Shown: positions 25,197 through 33,529 of the stretch, piece after piece
Position numbering within the stretch: the first letter of the stretch is position 1
Layout: the number at the start of each line of letters is the position of its first letter
Source of the DNA: Ramlibacter sp.
Lineage (GTDB): Bacteria > Pseudomonadota > Gammaproteobacteria > Burkholderiales > Burkholderiaceae_C
NCBI GenBank assembly: GCA_029237735.1
Contig: JAQZBU010000019.1
Span: forward strand, 1-43,934
Length of the DNA stretch: 43,934 nucleotides
Direction of reading: 5' to 3'
Made by a program: the position numbers and the translations under genes
The notes under the pieces: model-generated
What the model saw: only the letters and a program-made list of their open reading frames with translations
Told to the model about the DNA's origin: nothing
Database searches by the model: none

Positions 25197-26450
25197 ATGG
25201 AAGATTTCGCGGAGGCCCTTGGTGCGGCCATGGAAGACGGCGCCGAGCCCGGCACGGCCGGCGGCGGGCCGTTGCAGGGAGTGCGGGTGGTCGATCTGTC
25301 GATCAATGTGCTGGGCCCGGTCTGTACCCAGCTGCTCGGCGACATGGGCGCCGACGTCATCAAGGTGGAGCCACCCGAAGGCGACCAGAACCGGATGAAC
25401 GGCCCGGCGCGCACGCCCGGCATGTCGCCGTTCTACCTTGTGATGAACCGCAACAAGCGTAGCATCGTCCTCGACCTGAAGCGTTCGGAGTGCATGCAGG
25501 CGCTGATGAAGATTCTCGACACCGCCGATGTCGTCGTCCACAGCATGCGCCCCAGCGCTGCGGAACGGCTCGGCATCGGCTACGAAGCGATCCGCGCCCG
25601 CAATCCGCGCATCGTTTATGCCCACGCGCCCGGTTTTCGCGGCGACGGCCCGCGCTGGGATGAGCCTGCCTTCGACGACGTGATCCAGGGAATGTCGGGC
25701 CTCGCCTCCCTCAACGCGACGGATCCGGAACACCCGCGCTACTTTCCCACCGTGATCGCCGACAAGTTCTGCGGCTACGTGCTCGCATCTTCGATCAGCA
25801 TGGCCCTGTTCCGGCGGGAGCGCACCGGGCGCGGACAGAAAGTCCAGGTTCCGATGTTCGAGACCCTGCTGCAGTTCAACCTGTTCGAGCACCTCTGGGA
25901 GGCTGCGCTCGGCAAGGGGCCGGAGGGCATGGGTTACACGCGCATGTTCTCGCCGCACCGCCGCCCGTACAAGACCCGGGACGGCCATATTTGCGTGCTG
26001 GCAGTGAACGACCAGCAATGGCGCCGGCTGCTCACGGCTGTCGGGCAGCCCGACCTCCTCGACGAGCCGCGTTTCAGCACCATGACGGAGCGGATGCGCA
26101 ACATCAACGAGCTGTACGAGATCCTCTCGGAGGCGCTCGAACAGCGTACATCGGCCGAGTGGAACGAGGCGCTGCGGGCCGCCGACGTGCCCCACGGGCC
26201 GGTGAACTCGCTACCCGACCTGATGCGCGACCCGTACCTGAAGGAAACCAACTTCTTTCGCGAGTACGAGCATCCCAGCGAAGGCAAGCTAGTCATGACC
26301 TCGATCCCGGTCAGCTTTTCCGAATCCCCGGGTGCCTACCGCCTGCCCCCACCCCAGCTGGGCGAGCACACCGAAGAAGTGCTGGCAAGTGTCGGAATCT
26401 GCGGCGAAGAGCTGGACCGGGTGCGGGCGCCCACCAAGCGCACCGGCTGA
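25197..26450 (+). CDS. Class III (CaiB/BaiF) CoA-transferase
   Basis: A 417-residue class III CoA-transferase with about 20 extra residues before the conserved VVDLSINVLGPVCTQLLGD. It has GADVIKVEPPEGD, NRNKRSIVLDL, the likely catalytic Asp in YFPTVIADKFCGY, and PPPQLGEHTEEVL at the end. It is the paralogue of the protein at 11068, with long shared blocks (VVHSMRP, FDDVIQG, SPHRRPY, EYEHPSEGKL versus PYDHPSEGRL). ATG 25197 is preceded by TGGAG at 25183-25187. It is a single-gene unit with a strong operator-controlled promoter and is convergent with the CitE-like lyase gene. Confidence 0.92.
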   Translation: MEDFAEALGAAMEDGAEPGTAGGGPLQGVRVVDLSINVLGPVCTQLLGDMGADVIKVEPPEGDQNRMNGPARTPGMSPFYLVMNRNKRSIVLDLKRSECMQALMKILDTADVVVHSMRPSAAERLGIGYEAIRARNPRIVYAHAPGFRGDGPRWDEPAFDDVIQGMSGLASLNATDPEHPRYFPTVIADKFCGYVLASSISMALFRRERTGRGQKVQVPMFETLLQFNLFEHLWEAALGKGPEGMGYTRMFSPHRRPYKTRDGHICVLAVNDQQWRRLLTAVGQPDLLDEPRFSTMTERMRNINELYEILSEALEQRTSAEWNEALRAADVPHGPVNSLPDLMRDPYLKETNFFREYEHPSEGKLVMTSIPVSFSESPGAYRLPPPQLGEHTEEVLASVGICGEELDRVRAPTKRTG

Positions 26451-26454
26451 GCCT

Positions 26455-26480
26455 GGGCGCCCCCCCGCGCGGGCGTGCCC
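26455..26480. terminator. Possible bidirectional hairpin between convergent genes
   Basis: GGGCGCCC and GGGCGTGCCC can pair around a short C-rich loop between the stops of the convergent CoA-transferase (26450) and lyase (26499) genes. There is no T tract, so termination is only suggested by position. Confidence 0.3.
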
Positions 26481-26498
26481 AACCACGCCAATGCGAAA

Positions 26499-27314
26499 TC
26501 AGCTGCGCCGGCCCAGGATCGTCCTCGCACGCTCGAGCACGGGTCGGTCCACCATGCGTCCGTCGACCTGCAGCGCGCCTTGCGGCGATGCCTGCGCGGC
26601 GGCAAGGACCCGCTGCGCCCAGTCCACCTGTGCTGCCGAAGGCGCGAGTGCCTCGTGCACAGCCGCCACCTGCTGTGGGTGGATACAGAGCTTCGCCCCG
26701 AACCCATGCACGCGGGCGCGTTCCACATCGGCGCGGACCAGGGCGGTGTCCGCGATTTCCAACGTTACGCCGGCGATCGGGGCGGCAAGGCCGCAGGCTC
26801 GGGAGGCCACCGCGATCCGGGCCGCGGCGTAGTCGAACCCCGCCGGGTCTCCGGAGAGGCCCATGTCCACCGTGTAGTCGACAGTTCCGAACGCCAGCCG
26901 TACCACGCCGGCAGCCGCCGCCACGTCATCGACGTCCCGCACACCGCGCGCCGTCTCGATCAAGGCCAGCACCCCGACGTCGTCCCCGGCCAGCGACCGC
27001 AGCCTGGCCACCGCGGCGCTGCTTTCAGCCTTTGGCAGCATTGCCATGCGCGCGCCCGCAGCACGCACCATGGCGGCATCGGCCTCGAACCAAGCGGTTT
27101 CCAGGCCGTTGAGGCGCACCGCCACGCGGGCGCGGTCGGCGGCGTCCATGGCGGCCAGCCAACGGCCGACCTGGTCCCGAGCCGCGTCTTTGGAGGCGTC
27201 GCCGACGGCGTCCTCCAGGTCCAGGATCACGGCTTCGGCGCCGCAGCGGAGTGCCTTGTCGAACCGCTCCGGGCGGTCACCGGGCACGAACAGGAAGCTT
27301 CGGGGATACAGCAT
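26499..27314 (-). CDS. CitE-like HpcH/HpaI-family lyase, probable citramalyl-CoA (or malyl-CoA type) lyase
   Basis: A 271-residue TIM-barrel lyase of the CitE family. Visible active-site segments are RSFLFVPGDRPERFDKAL, AVILDLEDAV, VRLNG with Arg67, ALIETARGV with the metal ligand Glu120, and AFGTVDYTVDMG with the second acidic ligand, plus GFGAKLCIHPQQV. Length fits citramalyl-CoA lyases (about 270) better than malyl-CoA lyases (about 320). With mcd and mct in the same regulon, cleavage of (S)-citramalyl-CoA to acetyl-CoA and pyruvate is the most economical proposal. It is last in an operon with etfB, etfA and the broken hydratase gene, whose normal product would be its substrate. Confidence 0.82.
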   Translation of the reverse strand: MLYPRSFLFVPGDRPERFDKALRCGAEAVILDLEDAVGDASKDAARDQVGRWLAAMDAADRARVAVRLNGLETAWFEADAAMVRAAGARMAMLPKAESSAAVARLRSLAGDDVGVLALIETARGVRDVDDVAAAAGVVRLAFGTVDYTVDMGLSGDPAGFDYAAARIAVASRACGLAAPIAGVTLEIADTALVRADVERARVHGFGAKLCIHPQQVAAVHEALAPSAAQVDWAQRVLAAAQASPQGALQVDGRMVDRPVLERARTILGRRS

Positions 27315-27327
27315 CTGAGAAGGTCGT

Positions 27328-27772
27328 TCAGCGCCCGATCACGGCGCTGGTTTCCATGGTGGTCTGGCCGCAGTCGTTCGACGTGTGGAGCCGCACTGAC
27401 TGCCCTGCACGCTGCCGGACAGGGTCAGGGGTCGCCCGCAGTATGCAGGGCTCAGGCCGCGGAAGCGGAACTCCGCGACGGTCCGGTCCGGCACATGGCG
27501 CGCCATCAGGTCCAGCAGTAGCGTGGCCTGCAACGGGCCGTGGACGACCAGGTCGGGATAGCCTTCCGCACCCGTTGCGTCGGCCCGGTCGTAGTGGATG
27601 CGGTGTGCTCCCAATGCCAGGCAGACGGCAAGCCAGCCTGCCCGCAGGCGCCGTCCGGGCTGTCCAGGATCGCGGCCAGCGCAGCCATTCGTACCGGATC
27701 GACGCGGTCCACACGCGATTCCTCGCGACCGACCCAGGTTTGGAAGCGATCCTGCGGAATGCCGCCGGGCAT
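27328..27772 (-). pseudogene. Broken mesaconyl-C4-CoA / itaconyl-CoA hydratase-like gene (FAS1-type MaoC)
   Basis: On the minus strand ATG 27772 opens a frame reading RFQTWVGREESRVDRVDPVR and then LPSAWHWE, the N-terminus of the roughly 280-residue hydratases that act on mesaconyl-C4-CoA or itaconyl-CoA. Directly after WHWE the frame changes and homology resumes near the C-terminal hotdog: AHRIHYDRADATGAEGYPDL, VVHGPLQATLLLDL, EFRFRGLSPAYCG. About 110 residues between them are missing. A second frameshift near 27405 is needed to reach the natural ending TTMETSAVIGR. It sits between etfA, whose stop nearly touches its start, and the CitE-like lyase, exactly where the hydratase of that pathway should be. 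Confidence 0.8.
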
Positions 27773-27773
27773 A

Positions 27774-28709
27774 TCAGCCGAGCTCCCGGATCAACTCGGG
27801 AACAGCATTGAACAGATCGGCCTCGAGCCCATAGTCGGCCACGCTGAAAATTGGCGCTTCCGGGTCCTTGTTGATCGCGACGATCACCTTGGAGTCTTTC
27901 ATGCCGGCCAGGTGCTGGATCGCGCCGGAGATGCCGCATGCAACGTACAACTGCGGCGCGACGATCTTGCCCGTCTGGCCGACCTGCCAGTCGTTGGGAG
28001 CATAGCCCGCATCGACCGCGGCGCGCGAAGCGCCGAGCGCGGCGCCGAGCTTGTCGGCCAGCGGAGTCAGCACTGCGTTGAACTTCTCGCTCGAGCCCAT
28101 CGCGCGGCCACCCGAGACGATGATCTTGGCGGCGGTCAGCTCGGGGCGGTCGTTTTTGACGATTTCGCTGCCGACAAAGGCGCTCTTTCCGCTGTCGCCG
28201 ACCGCGTTCGCACTTTCGACCGAAGCGCTGCCGCCGGTGGCCGCCGCCGGGTCGAAGGCGGTCGTGCGCACGGTGATCACCTTGGTGGCGTCGCTGCTCT
28301 GCACGGTGGCAATCGCGTTGCCCGCATAGATCGGTCGCTCGAAGGTGTCGGGGCTGTCGACCTTGGTCACGTCGGAGATCTGGCCGACGTCGAGCTTGGC
28401 GGCCACGCGCGGGGCGATGTTCTTGCCGCTGGCAGTCGCCGGAAAGAGGATGTGGCTGTAATTCGAGGCGATCGCCAGCACCTGCGCGGCGACGTTTTCG
28501 GCCAAGCCGTGTTCGAAGTGCTCGCCTTCGGCGTGGATTACCTTGGCGACGCCGGCGATCTGCGCGGCGGCCTTGGCCGCTTCGCCGGCATTGGCGCCAG
28601 CCACCAGCACGTGCACGTCGCCGCCGCACTGGACGGCCGCCGTCACGGTGTTGAGGGTCGCGCCACGGATGGACGCGTTGTCGTGTTCAGCAACTACCAG
28701 GGCGGCCAT
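27774..28709 (-). CDS. etfA: Electron transfer flavoprotein, alpha subunit
   Basis: A 311-residue EtfA. The C-terminal FAD domain shows [55 protein letters not shown] and [14 protein letters not shown], all hallmark segments. It takes electrons from acyl-CoA dehydrogenases (five polypeptides in this window) and hands them to ETF:quinone oxidoreductase. It overlaps etfB by one base. Placed in an operon with a pathway lyase, it may be dedicated to this regulon, though it could also be the cell's general ETF. Confidence 0.96.
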   Translation of the reverse strand: MAALVVAEHDNASIRGATLNTVTAAVQCGGDVHVLVAGANAGEAAKAAAQIAGVAKVIHAEGEHFEHGLAENVAAQVLAIASNYSHILFPATASGKNIAPRVAAKLDVGQISDVTKVDSPDTFERPIYAGNAIATVQSSDATKVITVRTTAFDPAAATGGSASVESANAVGDSGKSAFVGSEIVKNDRPELTAAKIIVSGGRAMGSSEKFNAVLTPLADKLGAALGASRAAVDAGYAPNDWQVGQTGKIVAPQLYVACGISGAIQHLAGMKDSKVIVAINKDPEAPIFSVADYGLEADLFNAVPELIRELG

Positions 28710-29458
28710 TAAATCACCTTCGCTTCCGTCTTCAGTTTCCGCACCAGAGTGGCAACGTCAGGCACTTTCACGCCGGCCGAGCGCTTGGGCGGCTCGGTGA
28801 CCTTCAGGGTCTTGATGCGCGGCTCGACGTCGACGCCCAGGTCCTCGGGGGTGACGATGTCCATCTGCTTTTTCTTGGCCTTCATGATGTTGGGCAGCGT
28901 CACGTAACGCGGCTCATTCAGGCGCAAGTCGGTGGTGATCACCGCAGGCAGCGTCACCGACAGCGTCTCCAGGCCGCCGTCGACTTCGCGCGTGACGTTC
29001 GCCTTGCCGTTGGCAACTTCCACCTTGGAGGCGAAGGTGGCTTGCGGCAGGTCGGCCAGCGCTGCCAGCATCTGGCCCGTCTGGTTGCAATCGTCGTCGA
29101 TCGCCTGCTTGCCCAGAATCACCAGGCCCGGCTGCTCCTTGTCGACTAGCGCCTTCAGGATCTTGGCCACGGCCAGCGGCTGCAGTTCCTCGTCGGTCTG
29201 CACCAGGATTGCGCGGTCGGCGCCGATCGCCATCGCGGTGCGCAGCGTCTCCTGGCATTGCGTGACTCCGCAGGACACGACGAGCACTTCGGTCGCGACA
29301 CCCTTCTCCTTGAGCCGCACCGCTTCTTCGACGGCGATCTCGTCGAAGGGGTTCATCGACATCTTGAGGTTGGCGAGGTCGACACCGGTGCCGTCGGACT
29401 TGACCCGAATCTTCAGGTTGTAGTCGACCACGCGCTTGACAGGAACCAGAATCTTCAT
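28709..29458 (-). CDS. etfB: Electron transfer flavoprotein, beta subunit
   Basis: A 249-residue EtfB. It starts [19 protein letters not shown], has [20 protein letters not shown], the AMP-binding [14 protein letters not shown] region and the recognition-loop area [12 protein letters not shown], all typical. It binds AMP and docks acyl-CoA dehydrogenases. There is no Shine-Dalgarno sequence before ATG 29458 and operator copy 7 lies only 21 bp upstream, so the leader must be very short. First gene of a four-gene unit (etfB, etfA, hydratase pseudogene, lyase), divergent from the thiolase at 29565. Confidence 0.96.
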   Translation of the reverse strand: MKILVPVKRVVDYNLKIRVKSDGTGVDLANLKMSMNPFDEIAVEEAVRLKEKGVATEVLVVSCGVTQCQETLRTAMAIGADRAILVQTDEELQPLAVAKILKALVDKEQPGLVILGKQAIDDDCNQTGQMLAALADLPQATFASKVEVANGKANVTREVDGGLETLSVTLPAVITTDLRLNEPRYVTLPNIMKAKKKQMDIVTPEDLGVDVEPRIKTLKVTEPPKRSAGVKVPDVATLVRKLKTEAKVI

Positions 29459-29476
29459 TTAATTTAGAACTCATAG

Positions 29477-29504
29477 TTGAACAGCATTCGGTATTGTGTA
29501 TCAT
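29477..29504 (+). promoter_or_regulatory. Promoter of the thiolase at 29565, with operator copy 7
   Basis: TTGAAC (29477-29482) and TATCAT (29499-29504) are 16 bp apart and could form a rightward promoter. GAACAGCATTC (29479-29489) overlaps the -35. The site lies between divergent etfBA and thiolase genes, so it could act on both. Confidence 0.55.
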
Positions 29505-29564
29505 ATCCCAATTTGGCGGCTGCTGGCGCGGGAGCCGGCGCCACCTTCATCACAGGAATGCAGA

Positions 29565-30761
29565 ATGCGAAGAGTTGCCATCGTCAGTCCCCTGCGCACG
29601 CCCGTGGGAACCTTCGGCGGAGCGCTACGGTCGGTTCCGGTCGAACATCTCGGCTCGGCGGTCGTGCAAGCGGTAATCAGGGCCAGCGGGCTCGACCCCG
29701 AGCGGATCGACGACGCCGTGTTCGCGCAGTCGTACGCCAACAGCGAAACTCCATGCATCGGCCGATGGCTGGCCCTGCAGGCCGGTTTGCCGGTCAGTGT
29801 GCCCGGCATGCAACTCGATCGTCGCTGCGGCGGCGGGCTGCAGGCAGTGGCCACGGCAGCCATGATGATCCAGTCCGGCTCCGCCGATGTGGTGCTCGCC
29901 GGGGGCGTCGAGAGCATGAGCAACATCGAGTACTACAGCACCGACATGCGGTGGGGTGCGCGGGCTGGCAACGTGCGCTTTCTCGACCGGCTGGAACGCG
30001 GGCGCGAGCGATCGCAACCGGAGCACCGCTTCGGCCGCATCTCCGGAATGATCGAGACGGCCGAGAACCTCGCCAAGGCCTACAACATCAGCCGTGAGCG
30101 CTCGGACGAGTTTGCGCTCATGAGTCATCGCCGGGCGGCCGCGGCGTGGAGCGAGTCTCGCTTCGACGGGGAAGTCGTGCCGATCGTCGTTCCGCAACGC
30201 AAGGGCGATTCGATCACGGTGCGCCGCGACGAGGGTTTTCGGGCGGACGCGAGCATGGCGTCACTGTCGACTCTGCGTCCGCTCCTGAAAGACGGTGTGG
30301 TCACTGCCGGCAATTCCAGCCAGCAGAATGACGCCGCCGCGGCGTGCCTGCTGGTGGCCGAAGACAAGCTGGCAGAACTCCGGCTCGAGCCCATGGCGTG
30401 GTGGGTCGGCTGGGCCGCGGTCGGTTGCGAGCCTGCAACCATGGGTATCGGGCCGGTGCCCGCAGTCCGCAAGCTGCTAGGTCGGCTCAAGTTGAGTCTT
30501 GATCAAATGGACTTGATCGAGGTGAACGAAGCCTTTGCCTGTCAGGTGCTCGCCGTGCTGCAGGAGTGGAGCTGGAGCGACCTGGACCGCCTGAACGTGA
30601 ATGGATCCGGAATCTCCATCGGTCACCCGATTGGTGCCACCGGGGTGCGCATCCTGACCACCCTGCTGCACGAGCTGCAGCGGCGTCGGGGCCGATACGC
30701 GCTCGAAACGATGTGTGTGGGCGGTGGCCAGGGCGTGGCCGCCGTGTTCGAACGGGCCTAA
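29565..30761 (+). CDS. Thiolase (acetyl-CoA C-acyltransferase family)
   Basis: A 398-residue thiolase with nucleophile Cys88 in LDRRCGGGLQAV, NEAFACQVLA, NVNGSGISIGHPIGATGVRI with the catalytic His, and CVGGGQGVAAVFERA with the second Cys. It shares the SGIS-GH variant and the final GGGQG-AAVFE block with the thiolase at 5770, so the two are paralogues within one regulon. ATG 29565 has AGGA upstream. Probable role: thiolytic cleavage of 3-oxoacyl-CoA formed by the SDRs of the region. It is convergent with the IclR gene at 30786. Confidence 0.93.
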   Translation: MRRVAIVSPLRTPVGTFGGALRSVPVEHLGSAVVQAVIRASGLDPERIDDAVFAQSYANSETPCIGRWLALQAGLPVSVPGMQLDRRCGGGLQAVATAAMMIQSGSADVVLAGGVESMSNIEYYSTDMRWGARAGNVRFLDRLERGRERSQPEHRFGRISGMIETAENLAKAYNISRERSDEFALMSHRRAAAAWSESRFDGEVVPIVVPQRKGDSITVRRDEGFRADASMASLSTLRPLLKDGVVTAGNSSQQNDAAAACLLVAEDKLAELRLEPMAWWVGWAAVGCEPATMGIGPVPAVRKLLGRLKLSLDQMDLIEVNEAFACQVLAVLQEWSWSDLDRLNVNGSGISIGHPIGATGVRILTTLLHELQRRRGRYALETMCVGGGQGVAAVFERA

Positions 30762-30785
30762 CCCGCAGGCCCGCAGGGCTTCTCC

Positions 30786-31625
30786 TCAGGCCAGCTGCGC
30801 GGGCCGGCTGCGAAGCTTCGCCACGGGTGTCGGCAGCGCTTCGGCCGCCGCCACGGCTTTGGAGCCCTTGGCAGCAGCGGCCCTCACCAGGGCGGTCAAT
30901 CGCTCGAGCGCATCCGAGAACCTCTCTGTCGGTCCCGCGATGTTGAGGCATGCCACGCAGCGTCCATCACCACCGAAGATCGGCGCGGCGACAGCGCTCA
31001 GCCCGGTTGCATAAACGTCCACCGCGCATCCCACACCCTGTTGCTGGATCTGCTCGACCTCGCGCTTCAGTGATGCTTTGGTCAGCGGCAAGGCCAGAGC
31101 GGAGTCGAGCGCGATATCGGTGAGGTACTTCTGCCGCCACCCGCGATCTGCATGCGCTAGCAGCACCCGGCCAGCGACGCTGGCATACAGTGGCCGCACC
31201 GTACCGACGGAAATCTGGTAGCGCACCGGGTGCGGGCTGTTGACGGTGTCCACGTAGGTCAGCAACGCCTTCTCGACGTCGACGACCGAGAGCATCACGC
31301 TTTCCCCGGACTGTTTGGCCAGCTGCTCCATGACCGGGCGCATCACGCGCGGCAGATACCAGGCATTCAAGACTTCGGATGCGAGCCGATATATGGCAGG
31401 GCCCAAGCGATAGACACTGCCGTCGTGAAACAGGAAGCCCTCCGCAACCAGAGGTCGCAGAAGGTTCAGCAGACTGCTCTTCGGCGAGCCGAGCAGGACG
31501 CTGAGCTCGGCCAGGCTCAGGCCGTCCGATGCCGGCGACAGCACCTCGAACAAGGCAAGCAGCCGGGTGAGGGAGCGGGGTCCGCTAACGTCCCGCTCCA
31601 CCGGTTTGTTCGTCGTTGCATTCAT
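30786..31625 (-). CDS. IclR-family transcriptional regulator (2)
   Basis: About 279 residues from ATG 31625; a GTG at 31706 would add 27 residues of no clear homology. The winged helix starts at DVSGPRSLTRLLALFEVL and contains LAELSVLLGSPKSSLLNLLR; the ligand domain has NSPHPVRYQISVGTVRPLY and SVAGRVLLAH. It is strikingly similar to IclR (1): SPKSSLLNLLRPLVAEG versus TPKSSLLNLLRPLVADG, and both keep SPHPVRYQI. It ends an operon ECH-SDR-IclR whose promoter carries operator copy 8. I infer that the two paralogues control the shared operator set, possibly with different effectors. Confidence 0.9.
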   Translation of the reverse strand: MNATTNKPVERDVSGPRSLTRLLALFEVLSPASDGLSLAELSVLLGSPKSSLLNLLRPLVAEGFLFHDGSVYRLGPAIYRLASEVLNAWYLPRVMRPVMEQLAKQSGESVMLSVVDVEKALLTYVDTVNSPHPVRYQISVGTVRPLYASVAGRVLLAHADRGWRQKYLTDIALDSALALPLTKASLKREVEQIQQQGVGCAVDVYATGLSAVAAPIFGGDGRCVACLNIAGPTERFSDALERLTALVRAAAAKGSKAVAAAEALPTPVAKLRSRPAQLA

Positions 31626-31712
31626 CCTGCTGGCGGCATGGTCGTCCTCGGTCTTGGAACTGCGTATGGTAGCTCGTCCAGGGACAGTGTCCAGCGCGTT
31701 CCCCACTGCCGC

Positions 31713-32618
31713 TCAGACCGGGTCCCAGGGCGTGTAGGCCATCGATGGCGCGTTCCGGGCGAAGCTTGCCTCGAACGCCGGCATGCCGTGATCGGCGATG
31801 GTCTGCGGCGTCCAGCCCTCGCCGCGATGCATGGACCGCGCGATCCCGATCTGGTTGAACAGGTACAGCTCGTTGCCGCGGGCGCCGAAGATCTGGCCGG
31901 AGACGTGCCCGGCCTGCTCGCTTGCCAGGTAAACCGCCAGCGGCGCGATCTTGGCACTCTCCATCTTCTTCAGCTTGTCGATCCGCACCAGGTTCTCTGC
32001 AGTGTCCGCCGGAATCGTCGCGGTCATCGCAGTCCAGGCCCAGGGCGCGATGCAATTCGAGCGCACGCCGAATTTCGCCATGTCCAGCGCGATGGACTTG
32101 GACAGCGCCACGATACCCAGCTTGGCAGCCGCGTAGTTGGCCTGGCCGAGGTTGCCAAACAGGCCGGACGACGAGGTCATGTGGACGTAGCTGCCACCTT
32201 GCTGCGACTTGAAGTGCTGGGCGGCAGCCCGCGTCATGAAGAACGAGCCGTTCAGGTGAACGTCCACCACGGCGCGCCATTCCTCTTCGCTCATGTTGAA
32301 GATGAACCGGTCGCGCACGATGCCGGCGTTGTTGACCACGCAGTCTATTCGCCCAAAGTTATCGAGGGTGGCCTGGACGATCCGGTGCGCCGCCGCCCAT
32401 TCGGAGACGCTCTCGACCGCAGCCACCGCCGTCCCGCCGTCGCGCCGAATTTCCTCGGCGACCTGTTGCGCCGTGGGCTGGCCGGTTTCCTTGTCCTTGC
32501 CGAGATCGTTGACGACGACGCTGGCCCCGTGGGCGGCGAACGCCCGAGCGATGTCGCGGCCGATGCCGCTGCCGGCCCCGGTGACGACGACCACCTTGTC
32601 CTGCACAAACGTGCTCAC
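31713..32618 (-). CDS. Short-chain dehydrogenase of the MFE-2 / HSD17B4 type (3-hydroxyacyl-CoA dehydrogenase)
   Basis: A 301-residue SDR. TGAGSGIG (13-20) is followed by the NDLGKDKETGQPTAQQVAEE insertion typical of the dehydrogenase domain of peroxisomal multifunctional enzyme 2 and its bacterial relatives; NNAG (96-99), Tyr162 and Lys166 (NYAAAK) complete the active site. The C-terminal 60 residues extend beyond the core fold, as in that subgroup. Probable role: oxidation of 3-hydroxyacyl-CoA to 3-oxoacyl-CoA, possibly of the (R)-isomer. It lies directly upstream of IclR (2) and 64 bp downstream of the ECH-like gene. Confidence 0.87.
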   Translation of the reverse strand: MSTFVQDKVVVVTGAGSGIGRDIARAFAAHGASVVVNDLGKDKETGQPTAQQVAEEIRRDGGTAVAAVESVSEWAAAHRIVQATLDNFGRIDCVVNNAGIVRDRFIFNMSEEEWRAVVDVHLNGSFFMTRAAAQHFKSQQGGSYVHMTSSSGLFGNLGQANYAAAKLGIVALSKSIALDMAKFGVRSNCIAPWAWTAMTATIPADTAENLVRIDKLKKMESAKIAPLAVYLASEQAGHVSGQIFGARGNELYLFNQIGIARSMHRGEGWTPQTIADHGMPAFEASFARNAPSMAYTPWDPV

Positions 32619-32682
32619 TGGGTATCCCTTCGATTGCTGGCCCTAAGGCGCTGTGGGCTTGCCGCCGGCTGCCGGCACCGGG

Positions 32683-33492
32683 TCATACCGGCGAATCCGC
32701 GTCGAACACCGGCTTGCGCTTTTGCAGGAAGGCGTCTATGCCCTCGACCCCTTCCGGACCGCCGAAGCCGATGAACTCGAGCGCCAGCGAGGCGTCGAAG
32801 ATCGGTGCGGCTTGCTTCATCCAGTGGTTCAGCATCATCTTGGTCCACCGAAGCGCCGCTGGTGCTCCCTCGGCGAGGCCGGCCGCGATCTTCACGGCCC
32901 GGGCTTCGACTTCCTCGTCGGGCAGCGCCAGCGAGATCAGGTTCATCCGCTCCGCTTCCTCCCCGGTGAAGGTCTCGGCCGTCATCAGGTAGTACTTCGC
33001 CTTGGCCATGCCGCACAGGATCGGCCACGCGATCAATGCATGGTCGCCGGCGGCGACCCCGATCTTGAGGTGTCCGTCGGAGAACTTTGCGTCTTTGGAT
33101 GCAATGGAAATGTCGGCCAGAATCAGGCAGGCCAGCCCGGCGCCCACTGCCCAGCCGCGGGCGGCTCCGACAATGGGCTTGCGGCATTCGATCATTCCCA
33201 TGACGAGCTTTCGCGCCTCGTTCATCGTCTGCATGCGCAGCTTGTAGTCGTCGCAAACCTTGCGCTCGTGGTTCAGGTCGCCGCCCGCGGAAAAGCTGCG
33301 GCCTTCGCCGGTGATGATCACGGCCGCGACGCTGTCATCGGCATCTACGTCGGCCCAGATCTCGGAGACCTCGCGGTGCATCTGGGCGTCCATCGCGCCC
33401 ATCTTCAGCGGCGAGGACAACGTGATCCGCAGCACGCGGGGCGCAGGGCGATCGAATTTCAGCCGGGTGTACCGGTCGTACCTTGATTCCAT
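32683..33492 (-). CDS. Enoyl-CoA hydratase family protein lacking both catalytic glutamates
   Basis: A 269-residue crotonase-fold protein. Oxyanion-hole segments are present (GRSFSAGGDL and ARGWAVGAGLACLILAD), but the two hydratase glutamates are not: the first position is Ala in GAGLACLILAD, the second is His in FSDGHLKIGV. The stretch DGHLKIGVAAGDHALIAWP marks a known but poorly characterised ECH subgroup. It may be an isomerase, a lyase or act on a ring or branched CoA ester. ATG 33492 has AGGAAGGA upstream. First gene of the ECH-SDR-IclR operon. Confidence 0.85.
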   Translation of the reverse strand: MESRYDRYTRLKFDRPAPRVLRITLSSPLKMGAMDAQMHREVSEIWADVDADDSVAAVIITGEGRSFSAGGDLNHERKVCDDYKLRMQTMNEARKLVMGMIECRKPIVGAARGWAVGAGLACLILADISIASKDAKFSDGHLKIGVAAGDHALIAWPILCGMAKAKYYLMTAETFTGEEAERMNLISLALPDEEVEARAVKIAAGLAEGAPAALRWTKMMLNHWMKQAAPIFDASLALEFIGFGGPEGVEGIDAFLQKRKPVFDADSPV

Positions 33493-33529
33493 GATGGTCC
33501 TTCCTAGCTGTGCGAAACGTGCACCAGTT

